From an uncultured Verrucomicrobia subdivision 3 bacterium (GTDB lineage Bacteria; Verrucomicrobiota; Verrucomicrobiia; Limisphaerales; DASXHY01), in assembly GCA_937890005.1 (NCBI GenBank), contig CALBZA010000019.1, positions 1 to 39,097 of the forward strand: a DNA stretch of 39,097 bases. Direction: 5' to 3'. Position numbers and translations under genes: made by a program. A model generated the notes under the pieces. It did not search any database. It was not told the DNA's origin and saw only the letters and a program-made list of their open reading frames with translations. Below, one piece after another: positions 25,659 to 33,017 of the stretch. The first letter of the stretch is position 1; every line of letters begins with the position of its first letter.

Positions 25659-26636
25659 TCAACGCTTGAGCCGTTCAAGAATTTCGGTCGCGCCAGCCAC
25701 GTGATTTGATGCTGCGCTGCGGAGGAGCGCCTCCGCTTCCGCGGAAGCAGGGGCGCTGGACGCTGCAATCGTTTCGAGCGCGTGCAGCGCCATGCCGTTT
25801 CCACCAATCGTCGCGGCTTTCCTCAAACCCTTGATGACATCACTTTGCAGGCCGAAATTTGTTGCGTGTTTTGCGATCGCTTCAATGGCGGTGGCGTTTC
25901 CGGCGTCTGCTGCGCCTTGGAGCATCGCCAAGGATTGAGACGCGGTGATTCCCAGCCCGACTGGTTCGAAAAGGGCTTTCAATGCTCGTTGATTTCCATT
26001 CGAAGCAGCCCGGCCGATTTCTGTGTGGGCGAAGGATCGAATGTAATCCAATTGAGTGGCGCGGAATAACGCCTCGAGCGCGGCATCATCGCCGGCTGCT
26101 GCGCGCGAACCGACTTCGCTGAAGGCGTTTCGAAGAGCATTCATCTGATCGCGTATTTCGATCGGCGATCTCGCCGTCGAGGCTTTTTGCGACAGGTCGT
26201 TCAGGGCGTTCAATGCCGGCAGGTCGCCTTTGGCTGCAGCGTCGGCGAGCTTCATCGTCGGGGAATTTGGGTCGTTGATTGTCAAAGTGCGTGTGGCGCC
26301 TTTGGAGAATGTGACGAGGATCAGAAGCGGCACCAAAATACCCAGTGCGAGCGAGGCGATTGCAGCTTTTCGGCTGCGGGCGAACCGCATGGCCATGATT
26401 ATGCCGAGCAGCGTGGTGATGACGAAGCTGGCCATGATCGCGACGAAGATCCTGAAAGGGTAACTGGAAAGCTGCGCGCCATTCTTCATTTCGAAACCGG
26501 TATGAACCAGGGAAAGCCAGTTCAGGAAACTCAAACGAATGTTCAGCGTCTGCCAGAATCCCGAAGCTGCGAAGAACAACAACAGCGGCGCGAACACGCA
26601 GCCAAGATAAAGGTGAATGGATCGCAGTTTTTGCAT
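25659..26636 (-). CDS. PepSY-like membrane protein with helical repeats
   Basis: 325 residues from the ATG at 26636; a GTG at 26675 would add 13 residues, and neither start has a clear Shine-Dalgarno. The N-terminal 100 residues resemble the PepSY-associated membrane module: KLRSIHLYLGCVFAPLLLFFAASG, then two more hydrophobic helices (FRIFVAIMASFVITTLLGIIMAM and AAIASLALGILVPLLILVTF). The rest is a series of alanine-rich helical pairs (DAAAKGDLPALNAL, GDDAALEALFRATQ, ADAGNATAIEAIAK) reminiscent of ankyrin/HEAT repeats. They were probably made for protein binding on one face of the membrane. Function is unknown. It is convergent with recN. Confidence 0.65.
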   Translation of the reverse strand: MQKLRSIHLYLGCVFAPLLLFFAASGFWQTLNIRLSFLNWLSLVHTGFEMKNGAQLSSYPFRIFVAIMASFVITTLLGIIMAMRFARSRKAAIASLALGILVPLLILVTFSKGATRTLTINDPNSPTMKLADAAAKGDLPALNALNDLSQKASTARSPIEIRDQMNALRNAFSEVGSRAAAGDDAALEALFRATQLDYIRSFAHTEIGRAASNGNQRALKALFEPVGLGITASQSLAMLQGAADAGNATAIEAIAKHATNFGLQSDVIKGLRKAATIGGNGMALHALETIAASSAPASAEAEALLRSAASNHVAGATEILERLKR

Positions 26637-26727
26637 GGGGAGTTGGGTTTGGGGAATCCGGACTTCTTCTATCACCGGTCATTGGAATGCGGAAGCAGAA
26701 TTGCTGAAACTGCATTCTTCTGAGCGG

Positions 26728-26785
26728 AGCCACAGATCAACACAGATGGGTTCAGCGGTTGGAAAGGAGATATCTGCGGATGTAT
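26728..26785. repeat. Fragment of the CCACAGATCAACACAGATGG dispersed repeat
   Basis: AGCCACAGATCAACACAGAT at the left and ATATCTGCGGATGT at the right resemble the arms of the repeat in front of recN. Arms are short and degenerate, so this is a low-confidence call. It marks the gene-poor edge of the defence island. Confidence 0.35.
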
Positions 26786-26918
26786 TTTCGAGGCGCACAA
26801 TGTTCACGCTGTGCTACTGACATTCGCGACCACAGCGGCAATGTGGGGAGTGTGGAAAATCCTGCCCCGGCGTTAACTCCGTTTCCGCTCCTCGCACACC
26901 TTCAATCGCTTCCAGCAT

Positions 26919-27161
26919 ATGAATGAAAATCAAAAAATCGTCGCATTCTTCCTATTTTGCGTTCTGGCTCAGCCCTGTCATGATGCCCACGCTCGCAAGC
27001 ATCCCAAGCGCAACGCGATCACGTTGATCAATGTTCTCATCGGCTGGATTTGTCCTGTCACGCTTCCGTGCCTGATTTGGGCTTGCTGGCGATTGGCTGA
27101 AAACCCGAACGTTTTGACACCGCGTGAAGAGGACAACGATTTCAGGCCAAGCATCGACTGA
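26919..27161 (+). CDS. Superinfection-immunity-family small membrane protein
   Basis: 80 residues. The arrangement of an N-terminal hydrophobic segment (IVAFFLFCVLAQP), then KHPKRNAITLINVLIGWI, then a second helix ending in LPCLIWACWRL matches the Imm_superinfect (phage T4 Imm-like) family. In that family the RN....N...GW motif links two membrane helices. The founding T4 Imm protein blocks DNA injection by a second phage. Chromosomal copies are widespread and their role is not established. The start codon lacks a strong Shine-Dalgarno. It sits eight bases before a short ankyrin-like ORF, probably in the same transcript, and next to the defence operon. Confidence 0.6.
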   Translation: MNENQKIVAFFLFCVLAQPCHDAHARKHPKRNAITLINVLIGWICPVTLPCLIWACWRLAENPNVLTPREEDNDFRPSID

Positions 27162-27169
27162 GGAACTCC

Positions 27170-27286
27170 ATGCAACAGGCAGATAAATCATTCGAACTCC
27201 GGGAGACGGCAAAGAACGGGGCCGTCGCAAAGATCAAGGCATTGCTTGATGCTGGCGAGCAGTGTGACCCGCGACAGGGCCAGTGA
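27170..27286 (+). CDS. Short ankyrin-like peptide, likely truncated
   Basis: 38 residues, preceded by GAGGAA with good spacing, so translation is credible. The sequence contains one ankyrin-style helix pair, LRETAKNGAVAKIKALLDAG, the usual first repeat of bacterial ankyrin proteins, and then stops at TGA. No continuation of the repeat is seen in another frame before the hairpin at 27294, so either a deletion removed the rest or it is a genuine minimal peptide. It follows the immunity-family gene by eight bases. Confidence 0.45.
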   Translation: MQQADKSFELRETAKNGAVAKIKALLDAGEQCDPRQGQ

Positions 27287-27293
27287 ACTAGCA

Positions 27294-27326
27294 CAGGGCC
27301 GGACGAATGCTATTCTTCCGGCCCTG
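27294..27326 (+). terminator. Probable terminator hairpin
   Basis: CAGGGCCGGA (27294-27303) pairs with TCCGGCCCTG (27317-27326). GAAT/ATTC inside extends the stem after a mismatch. Only CTTCATTC follows, so the U-tract is weak. Its place, eight bases after the ankyrin-like ORF, fits the end of that small operon. Confidence 0.6.
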
Positions 27327-27636
27327 CTTCATTCAGAGGGCGCGGCTTATGCCGCGTAAGTTAACTGTGCGACCGATATGATCCCCGGAATGCATCCACG
27401 AATTGCGTTCCCGATCTCCCCAACACCGGAATTTGCTTTCCTCCGATATGCGTAGGGAATTACCCTATTCCCCTCCTAATGAGGGACGAAGTCAAGAAGC
27501 AGAAATCAACTGGAGGCGCACGCAGGCTGGAAGCAACACTTTTGCAAATAGCAGTCAAGCCGCGTGGCCACTTTGATGTCGCAGAATACAATCACACATT
27601 TTCCACCACTCATCAGATAGCCAATTCGTCCGGCGT
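27327..27636. other. Gene-poor leader region before the defence operon
   Basis: It contains a CGCGGC-TTAT-GCCGCG hairpin (27341-27356) and must contain the operon promoter, though no clear -35/-10 was picked out. An ATG at 27479 opens a 55-residue frame that runs into the helicase start and ends at 27646. It has no Shine-Dalgarno and no recognisable domain, so it is not called as a gene. Confidence 0.5.
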
Positions 27637-30495
27637 ATGCAATTGACCGATTACCACGCCAAGTACTTTGCCTACGAGCTGACGAAGCGCTGCCCGTCAG
27701 ACAGCGTTGAAAAACTCACCAGTGCTGTGGCAGGTGCCCAAGTGGAGCTGAATCCGCATCAGGTGGATGCCGCGCTCTTCGCCTTCAAATCACCGCTGTC
27801 AAAAGGCGCCTTGCTCGCGGATGAGGTTGGCCTCGGAAAGACCATTGAAGCCGGCTTGGTGTTGTCGCAGAGATGGGCCGAACGCAAGCGCCGCATTCTC
27901 GTCATTGTCCCATCCAACCTGCGAAAGCAATGGTATCAGGAGCTGACCGAAAAGTTTTTCCTGCCTTGCCGGATTCTTGAGGCCAGGTCCTACAACGCCG
28001 CCGTCAAACTCGGCAATTTCCGCCCTTTCGACAGCACAGACGCAGTCATCATTTGCTCCTACCAGTTCGCGCGCAAACAGGCCGCTGATGTTGCCAACAC
28101 TCCGTGGGATTTGGTCGTCATTGATGAAGCGCACCGATTGCGCAATGTCTATAAACCGTCAAATGTCATCGCCAACACCCTCAAGCTCGCGCTGGCGAGT
28201 CGGCACAAGCTGCTGCTCACCGCGACCCCGCTGCAAAATTCGCTGCTCGAATTGTTCGGCCTCGTCAGCTTCATCGACGAACACGCCTTTGGCGATCTCA
28301 AGAGTTTCCGCGAACAGTATGCCAATCTGAATCAGGACGAGGTTTTCAGCACCTTGAAGTCGCGGCTGAAACCCATCTGTCACCGCACCCTGCGACGTCA
28401 GGTCACGTCCTACATCCCCTTCACCCGGCGGTTGCCGTTGCTGGAGGAATTCACGCCCGAGGAAAGCGAAGATCGTCTTTACAACCTCGTCTCGGACTAT
28501 CTCCGTCGTGACAATCTCCAGGCGCTTCCAGCAAGTCAGCGCTCGCTGATGACGCTTGTACTGCGGAAATTGCTCGCGTCTTCCACATTCGCCATTGCTG
28601 GAGCACTGGAATCCATTTCAAATCGCCTCAAGGCCAGGTTGCAGAAGAAAGAACCTGCCGAATCGCTGGAGGAAGAGCTCGACCAGGATTACGAAGCCTT
28701 GGATGAAACGGCGGAAGAATGGCCGGAAGATCAGGCAGCCGAACCGCTCTCCGATGCCGACCGCGCCGCTATCGAAGCCGAGATCGGCGACCTGGACGCG
28801 TTTGCGAAACTGGCAACGTCCATCGAGCAGAACGCCAAGGGCAAGGCCTTGGTCAAAGCCTTGGCAATCGCCTTCCAAAAAGCTGCCGAAATCGGCGCGG
28901 CACAAAAAGCCATCATCTTCACCGAATCGCGCAAAACACAGAACTATTTGCTTCGCGTGCTCGCTGACAGCCCTTTCAAGGATGGCATCGTCTTGTTCAA
29001 TGGATCAAACAACGATGAAACCTCGAAACAGATTTACGCCGCATGGCTCGAAAAACACGCCGGCACGGACCGTATCACCGGATCGAAGACAGCCGACATG
29101 CGTTCCGCTCTGGTGGATTATTTCCGCGACGAGGGTCGCATCATGATTGCCACGGAGGCGGGCGCGGAAGGGATCAATCTCCAGTTTTGCTCTCTGGTCG
29201 TGAACTACGATCTCCCGTGGAATCCGCAGCGGATCGAACAACGCATCGGACGTTGCCATCGTTACGGGCAAAAGCACGATGTGGTGGTTGTGAATTTTCT
29301 GAATCGCAAGAACGAAGCGGACCGGCGCGTTTACGAATTGCTTGCCCAAAAGTTTCAGCTTTTTGAAGGCGTCTTCGGAGCGAGCGACGAGGTTCTGGGA
29401 GCGATTGAAAGCGGTGTGGATTTTGAGAAGCGCATCAACGACATTTATCAACGCTGCCGCAAGCACGAGGAAATCAAAGTCGCCTTCGACCAGCTTCAAC
29501 TTGAATTGAGTCTCGAAATCAACGAGGCCATGACGCAGACCCGCCGCAAGCTGTTGGAAAATTTTGATGACGAAGTTCGCGAAAAGCTCAAGGTGCGCGA
29601 CGATGCTTCCAAAGCGTTTTTAAGTCAATTGGAGCGCCGGCTCATAGAACTCACCCGTCACGAACTCAACGGCCACGTGGAATTCCTCGACGATTCATCA
29701 TTCCGACTGAAATCGTGTCCTTTTCCCAATTCTAACGGACAGATTCCCACGGGCGTCTATGAGCTTCCGCGCCGCAGCGGAGAAGCGCATTTGTATCGGC
29801 TCAATCACCCGCTGGCCGAGGCTATCCTGGCGCAAGCCAAATCCCGGAATCTCCCCGTGCAGGAAGTTTGCTTTGATTACGCCAATTACGAGGGCGTCAT
29901 CAGCGTGCTGGAACCTCTTGTTGGCAAATCCGGCTGGCTCACACTGTCGAGCTTCACGGTGGAAGCACTGGATCAGATTGAGGACCACTTGATTTTCGCA
30001 GCCGTGACTGACGATGGGGCGACGTTGGAAGACGATGCCGCCGCACGCCTGTTCACGCTCCCTGGGAAAATCACCGGCCCATGCCTGAGCATCGTTCCGT
30101 CCGCGCTGGAAAGCATCACCGCCCAGCGTCAGGCGGCCATTCAAAAATCCATTTCGGAACGCAATGCGCGATTTTTTGAAGCCGAAGCCGAAAAGCTGGA
30201 AGGCTGGGCCGACGACTTAAAGCTTGGACTTGAACGCGAAATCAAGGAGTTGGACCGCCAGATCAAGGAAGCGCGCCGCGCAGCTACGCTTGCCTTGACA
30301 CTTGAAGAAAAGCTTGCTGGTCAAAAGCAGATCAAAGCTCTGGAAGCGCAACGCAGCGAAAAACGCCGTTCGCTTTTCGACGCGCAAGACAGGGTGGACA
30401 AGCAGCGGGAGGATTTGATTGCAAATATCGAGGGAAAGCTGACGCAGAAAAGCGAATCCTTCGTTCTTTTCACAATTCGCTGGAAACTCACATAG
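27637..30495 (+). CDS. SNF2/RapA-type DEAD/DEAH helicase of a defence operon
   Basis: 952 residues. It is a superfamily 2 Swi2/Snf2 ATPase: Walker A ADEVGLGKT (61-69), VPSNLRKQW, Walker B VIDEAHRLRN (161-170), LLLTATPLQN (192-201), a charged insertion (about 335-385), IIFTESRKTQN (426-436), ATEAGAEGINLQ (505-516) and motif VI QRIEQRIGRCHRYGQ (531-545). The C-terminal 400 residues are unassigned and end in a long coiled coil (about 850-940). Such enzymes translocate on double-stranded DNA. It heads the operon; 11 bases separate its stop from the next start. By architecture it could supply DNA sensing or translocation to the modules downstream. It resembles helicases placed beside type III-like methyltransferases, but no named system is claimed. 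Confidence 0.88.
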   Translation: MQLTDYHAKYFAYELTKRCPSDSVEKLTSAVAGAQVELNPHQVDAALFAFKSPLSKGALLADEVGLGKTIEAGLVLSQRWAERKRRILVIVPSNLRKQWYQELTEKFFLPCRILEARSYNAAVKLGNFRPFDSTDAVIICSYQFARKQAADVANTPWDLVVIDEAHRLRNVYKPSNVIANTLKLALASRHKLLLTATPLQNSLLELFGLVSFIDEHAFGDLKSFREQYANLNQDEVFSTLKSRLKPICHRTLRRQVTSYIPFTRRLPLLEEFTPEESEDRLYNLVSDYLRRDNLQALPASQRSLMTLVLRKLLASSTFAIAGALESISNRLKARLQKKEPAESLEEELDQDYEALDETAEEWPEDQAAEPLSDADRAAIEAEIGDLDAFAKLATSIEQNAKGKALVKALAIAFQKAAEIGAAQKAIIFTESRKTQNYLLRVLADSPFKDGIVLFNGSNNDETSKQIYAAWLEKHAGTDRITGSKTADMRSALVDYFRDEGRIMIATEAGAEGINLQFCSLVVNYDLPWNPQRIEQRIGRCHRYGQKHDVVVVNFLNRKNEADRRVYELLAQKFQLFEGVFGASDEVLGAIESGVDFEKRINDIYQRCRKHEEIKVAFDQLQLELSLEINEAMTQTRRKLLENFDDEVREKLKVRDDASKAFLSQLERRLIELTRHELNGHVEFLDDSSFRLKSCPFPNSNGQIPTGVYELPRRSGEAHLYRLNHPLAEAILAQAKSRNLPVQEVCFDYANYEGVISVLEPLVGKSGWLTLSSFTVEALDQIEDHLIFAAVTDDGATLEDDAAARLFTLPGKITGPCLSIVPSALESITAQRQAAIQKSISERNARFFEAEAEKLEGWADDLKLGLEREIKELDRQIKEARRAATLALTLEEKLAGQKQIKALEAQRSEKRRSLFDAQDRVDKQREDLIANIEGKLTQKSESFVLFTIRWKLT

Positions 30496-30506
30496 AAAGG
30501 ACTCCT

Positions 30507-30683
30507 ATGGATATGCCATCTCAAAAACTGGCAGCGCGAATAATTGAGCGACTCGTCTCAGAGAAGCTTTTGGATGCCAGCGCTGGGAAAAAACTTTTGC
30601 CCAAGCTGGCTCTTGGAAAACTCACCGCTCAAGATTGGAGATTGCCTATTGAAACGAGCGACAAAAATGAGGCAGGCAAATGA
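30507..30683 (+). CDS. 58-residue ORF coupled to the RloC-like ATPase gene
   Basis: Not recognised as a named family. It begins at ATG 30507 after AAAGGA, and its TGA overlaps the ATPase start as ATGA (30680-30683), so translation of the two genes should be linked. The peptide is predicted helical and charged: KLAARIIERLVSEKLL, then KKLLPKLALGKLTAQDW, then an acidic tail. There is no membrane segment or cysteine. Position, size and coupling suggest a dedicated partner of the ATPase, for example an inhibitor, antitoxin or assembly factor. That role is inferred only from context. Confidence 0.65.
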   Translation: MDMPSQKLAARIIERLVSEKLLDASAGKKLLPKLALGKLTAQDWRLPIETSDKNEAGK

Positions 30684-33013
30684 GCACGTCCCCCCTGCTT
30701 AAACTGACCATAGCGCACCTTCGCGGTTCAGTGACGCCATTCACATTGCCGTTCGAGAAGAGAAAGAAGCTTTCGGTCATCTATGGTGAAAACGGATCAG
30801 GAAAATCCACCATTTGTGATGCCTTTGATTTTATTGGCAACGGCAGGGTGGGATCACTTGAGAACCGCGGCTTGGGTAAGACAGCGAAATATTGGCCTTC
30901 TGTGGGGAAGAAACCGGCAGACGTAATGGTAACTCTTGAAACCGCATCAGCCGATCCGCAGAAGCCAGACATTTGTCAGGCTACCGCCCATAAGGGGGAA
31001 GCTGTCGTAAAACCAGAGGCATCGCGTCCCAAGGTTGAAGTCTTGCGCCGCTCTCAGATACTCGCGCTAATTGAAGCAAAACCTGGAGAACGATATGCAG
31101 CAATTAGCCGGTTCATTGACGTTTCTGGGATTGAGACCTCGGAAGCTGCACTCCGAGAATTGATTCGCGATCTCAAGAACAATCGCGAAATTGCGATTGC
31201 GCGAGTTCAGGAGAATCTTGAAGCACTCACGCGCTTTTGGGAGGCAGCTGGCAAGCACGATAAGGATTACTTGGTTTGGGCTGAGGCTGAGTCAAAACGG
31301 GACTCCGGAACATTAGCGGCGGAACTTGAAGCCTTGAGCGGGCTTCAATCTGCATTTAGCCGACTGCTTGATCACCCCGAACAATTCAAAACTGCGGAGC
31401 AGGCGTTAAACAACGCAAAGGAATCTGCGGCGACAGCAAAGAGAGAAGCGGATGACTGCGCCAAGCGCATTTCGGCCGATGCTGGCGAGACGATGGAATT
31501 GCTTCAGACCGCCAGCAGTTATCTTCACAAGCATCCCAATCCCGCGGCGTGTCCATTATGTGAAAGCGCAGAAAAGGCAGCTGGACTGGCCGACCGAATT
31601 AAGCAGCGCCTAGAGCAGTTTTCCGCGTTACAAGCCGCGTTGCAAAAGCAGAAGGCAACGGACAAAGAAGTTCAGCGCTTAGCTCAGCAATTGGAGACAT
31701 TGAAGTCTAACGCCCAGCGCCACGCGCAAGATTTCGAAAAGGCTCGTGCAAAACTGGCCGAATGGCCAAAAGATATTGAGCTTCCGACGACCACAGCGCC
31801 TGAAGATATTTCAGCGCTGTCAGAATGGTTGGGAAAAGCGGCTCACCTGCCTGCCCAGTGGAAAAAAGTGGAAATCGCCAGACAGGATCGAAAGCAATTC
31901 GTCGCGACGCTCAAATCCGCACTGAAAACCTTCCAGGACAATGTTAAAGCTCAAAAAGAACTGGACGCGCTCTTGCCGAAGCTTTCGAGGGCTTTGGAAA
32001 TCATCGAGGAAGAACGGCGCAAGTTTACCGATGAAGTCCTTTCAAAAATTGCCGAGGAAGTAGGCCGCATTTACGAACTCGTTCATCCGGGCGAAGGGTT
32101 GAACAAGATCAGCCTCATGTTAGACCCTGCGAAGCGAGCGTCTTTGGAGATCGGCACAGATTTTTGCGGAGAGAAAGGAGCTCCTCCCCAAGCCTATTTC
32201 AGCGAATCGCACCTCGACACCCTCGGGCTCTGTGTATTTCTCGCCCTGGCTGCGCTGGATGGCCCGGAAAAAACTATCCTTGTACTGGATGATATTTTGG
32301 CGAGCGTTGATGAGCCACATGTTGAGCGGCTGATTGAAATGCTCTATGCGGAGGCGGTGAAATTCCGGCACTGCATCATCACTACGCATTACCGTCCATG
32401 GAAGCATAAACTGCGGTGGGGATGGCTGAAGACTGGTCAGTGCCAGTTTGTCGAACTCACCACATGGACAAATCAAAATGGCTTAACAATCATTCGCACC
32501 GTGCCTGATGTCGCGAAGCTGAAGTCCCTCTTAGAAGACCAGCCACCAGATCCTCAGGCGGTGTGTTCTAAAGCAGGCTTTATTCTTGAAGCAGCGCTAA
32601 ATTTTTTGACGCTTCTTTACGAATGTGCCGTGCCTCGTAAACCGGAAGACCGCTATACCATTGGCGATCTTTTACCTGCCATCAAAGGCAATCTCCGGAA
32701 AGCAATACGCGTGGAAATTCTGGACGGCACTGATGAGAGCGGAAAACCTAAATACAAAACTGTCAGTCTCACTCCAATTTTTGATGAACTGACACGAATC
32801 GCAGAGGCACGAAATGTTTTTGGCTGCCACTTTAAAGCAATTTCGTTTGAACTGTTGGAAGCCGATGCGCTGGCCTTCGGACAACAAGTGCATGCGTTGA
32901 TGGAATTATTGACTGATCCTGAAGCTGGTTGGCCAAAAAATTCAAACTCAGGCGAGTATTGGGCAAATTCTGGCGAAACCCGCCGCTTGTATCCTTTGCG
33001 TAAACCGGCTTAA
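30680..33013 (+). CDS. Rad50/RloC-like ATPase with zinc-hook motif and C-terminal HEPN-like R-x5-H motif
   Basis: 777 residues. The ATPase head is split. The N-terminal half carries Walker A GENGSGKST (36-44). A coiled-coil region (about 150-450) has CPLC at 291-294 near its middle, like the zinc hook of Rad50 and RloC. The C-terminal half has the signature FSESHLDTLGL (507-517) and Walker B TILVLDD (532-538), then ITTHYR. Beyond the ATPase, residues 605-777 form a separate helical domain containing ARNVFGCHF, where Arg711-x5-His717 fits the catalytic motif of HEPN ribonucleases. RloC, a tRNA anticodon nuclease linked to restriction systems, has the same layout. The activity is inferred. Its codons look more A/T-rich than those of its neighbours. 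Four bases separate it from mod. Confidence 0.8.
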   Translation: MSTSPLLKLTIAHLRGSVTPFTLPFEKRKKLSVIYGENGSGKSTICDAFDFIGNGRVGSLENRGLGKTAKYWPSVGKKPADVMVTLETASADPQKPDICQATAHKGEAVVKPEASRPKVEVLRRSQILALIEAKPGERYAAISRFIDVSGIETSEAALRELIRDLKNNREIAIARVQENLEALTRFWEAAGKHDKDYLVWAEAESKRDSGTLAAELEALSGLQSAFSRLLDHPEQFKTAEQALNNAKESAATAKREADDCAKRISADAGETMELLQTASSYLHKHPNPAACPLCESAEKAAGLADRIKQRLEQFSALQAALQKQKATDKEVQRLAQQLETLKSNAQRHAQDFEKARAKLAEWPKDIELPTTTAPEDISALSEWLGKAAHLPAQWKKVEIARQDRKQFVATLKSALKTFQDNVKAQKELDALLPKLSRALEIIEEERRKFTDEVLSKIAEEVGRIYELVHPGEGLNKISLMLDPAKRASLEIGTDFCGEKGAPPQAYFSESHLDTLGLCVFLALAALDGPEKTILVLDDILASVDEPHVERLIEMLYAEAVKFRHCIITTHYRPWKHKLRWGWLKTGQCQFVELTTWTNQNGLTIIRTVPDVAKLKSLLEDQPPDPQAVCSKAGFILEAALNFLTLLYECAVPRKPEDRYTIGDLLPAIKGNLRKAIRVEILDGTDESGKPKYKTVSLTPIFDELTRIAEARNVFGCHFKAISFELLEADALAFGQQVHALMELLTDPEAGWPKNSNSGEYWANSGETRRLYPLRKPA

Positions 33014-33017
33014 CAAG

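Noticed and set aside
27637..30495. DISARM or BREX system
   Set aside because: An SNF2 helicase and a methyltransferase are present, but no DrmA/DrmB, PglZ or BrxL homologue is seen. The Mod/Res pair is type III.
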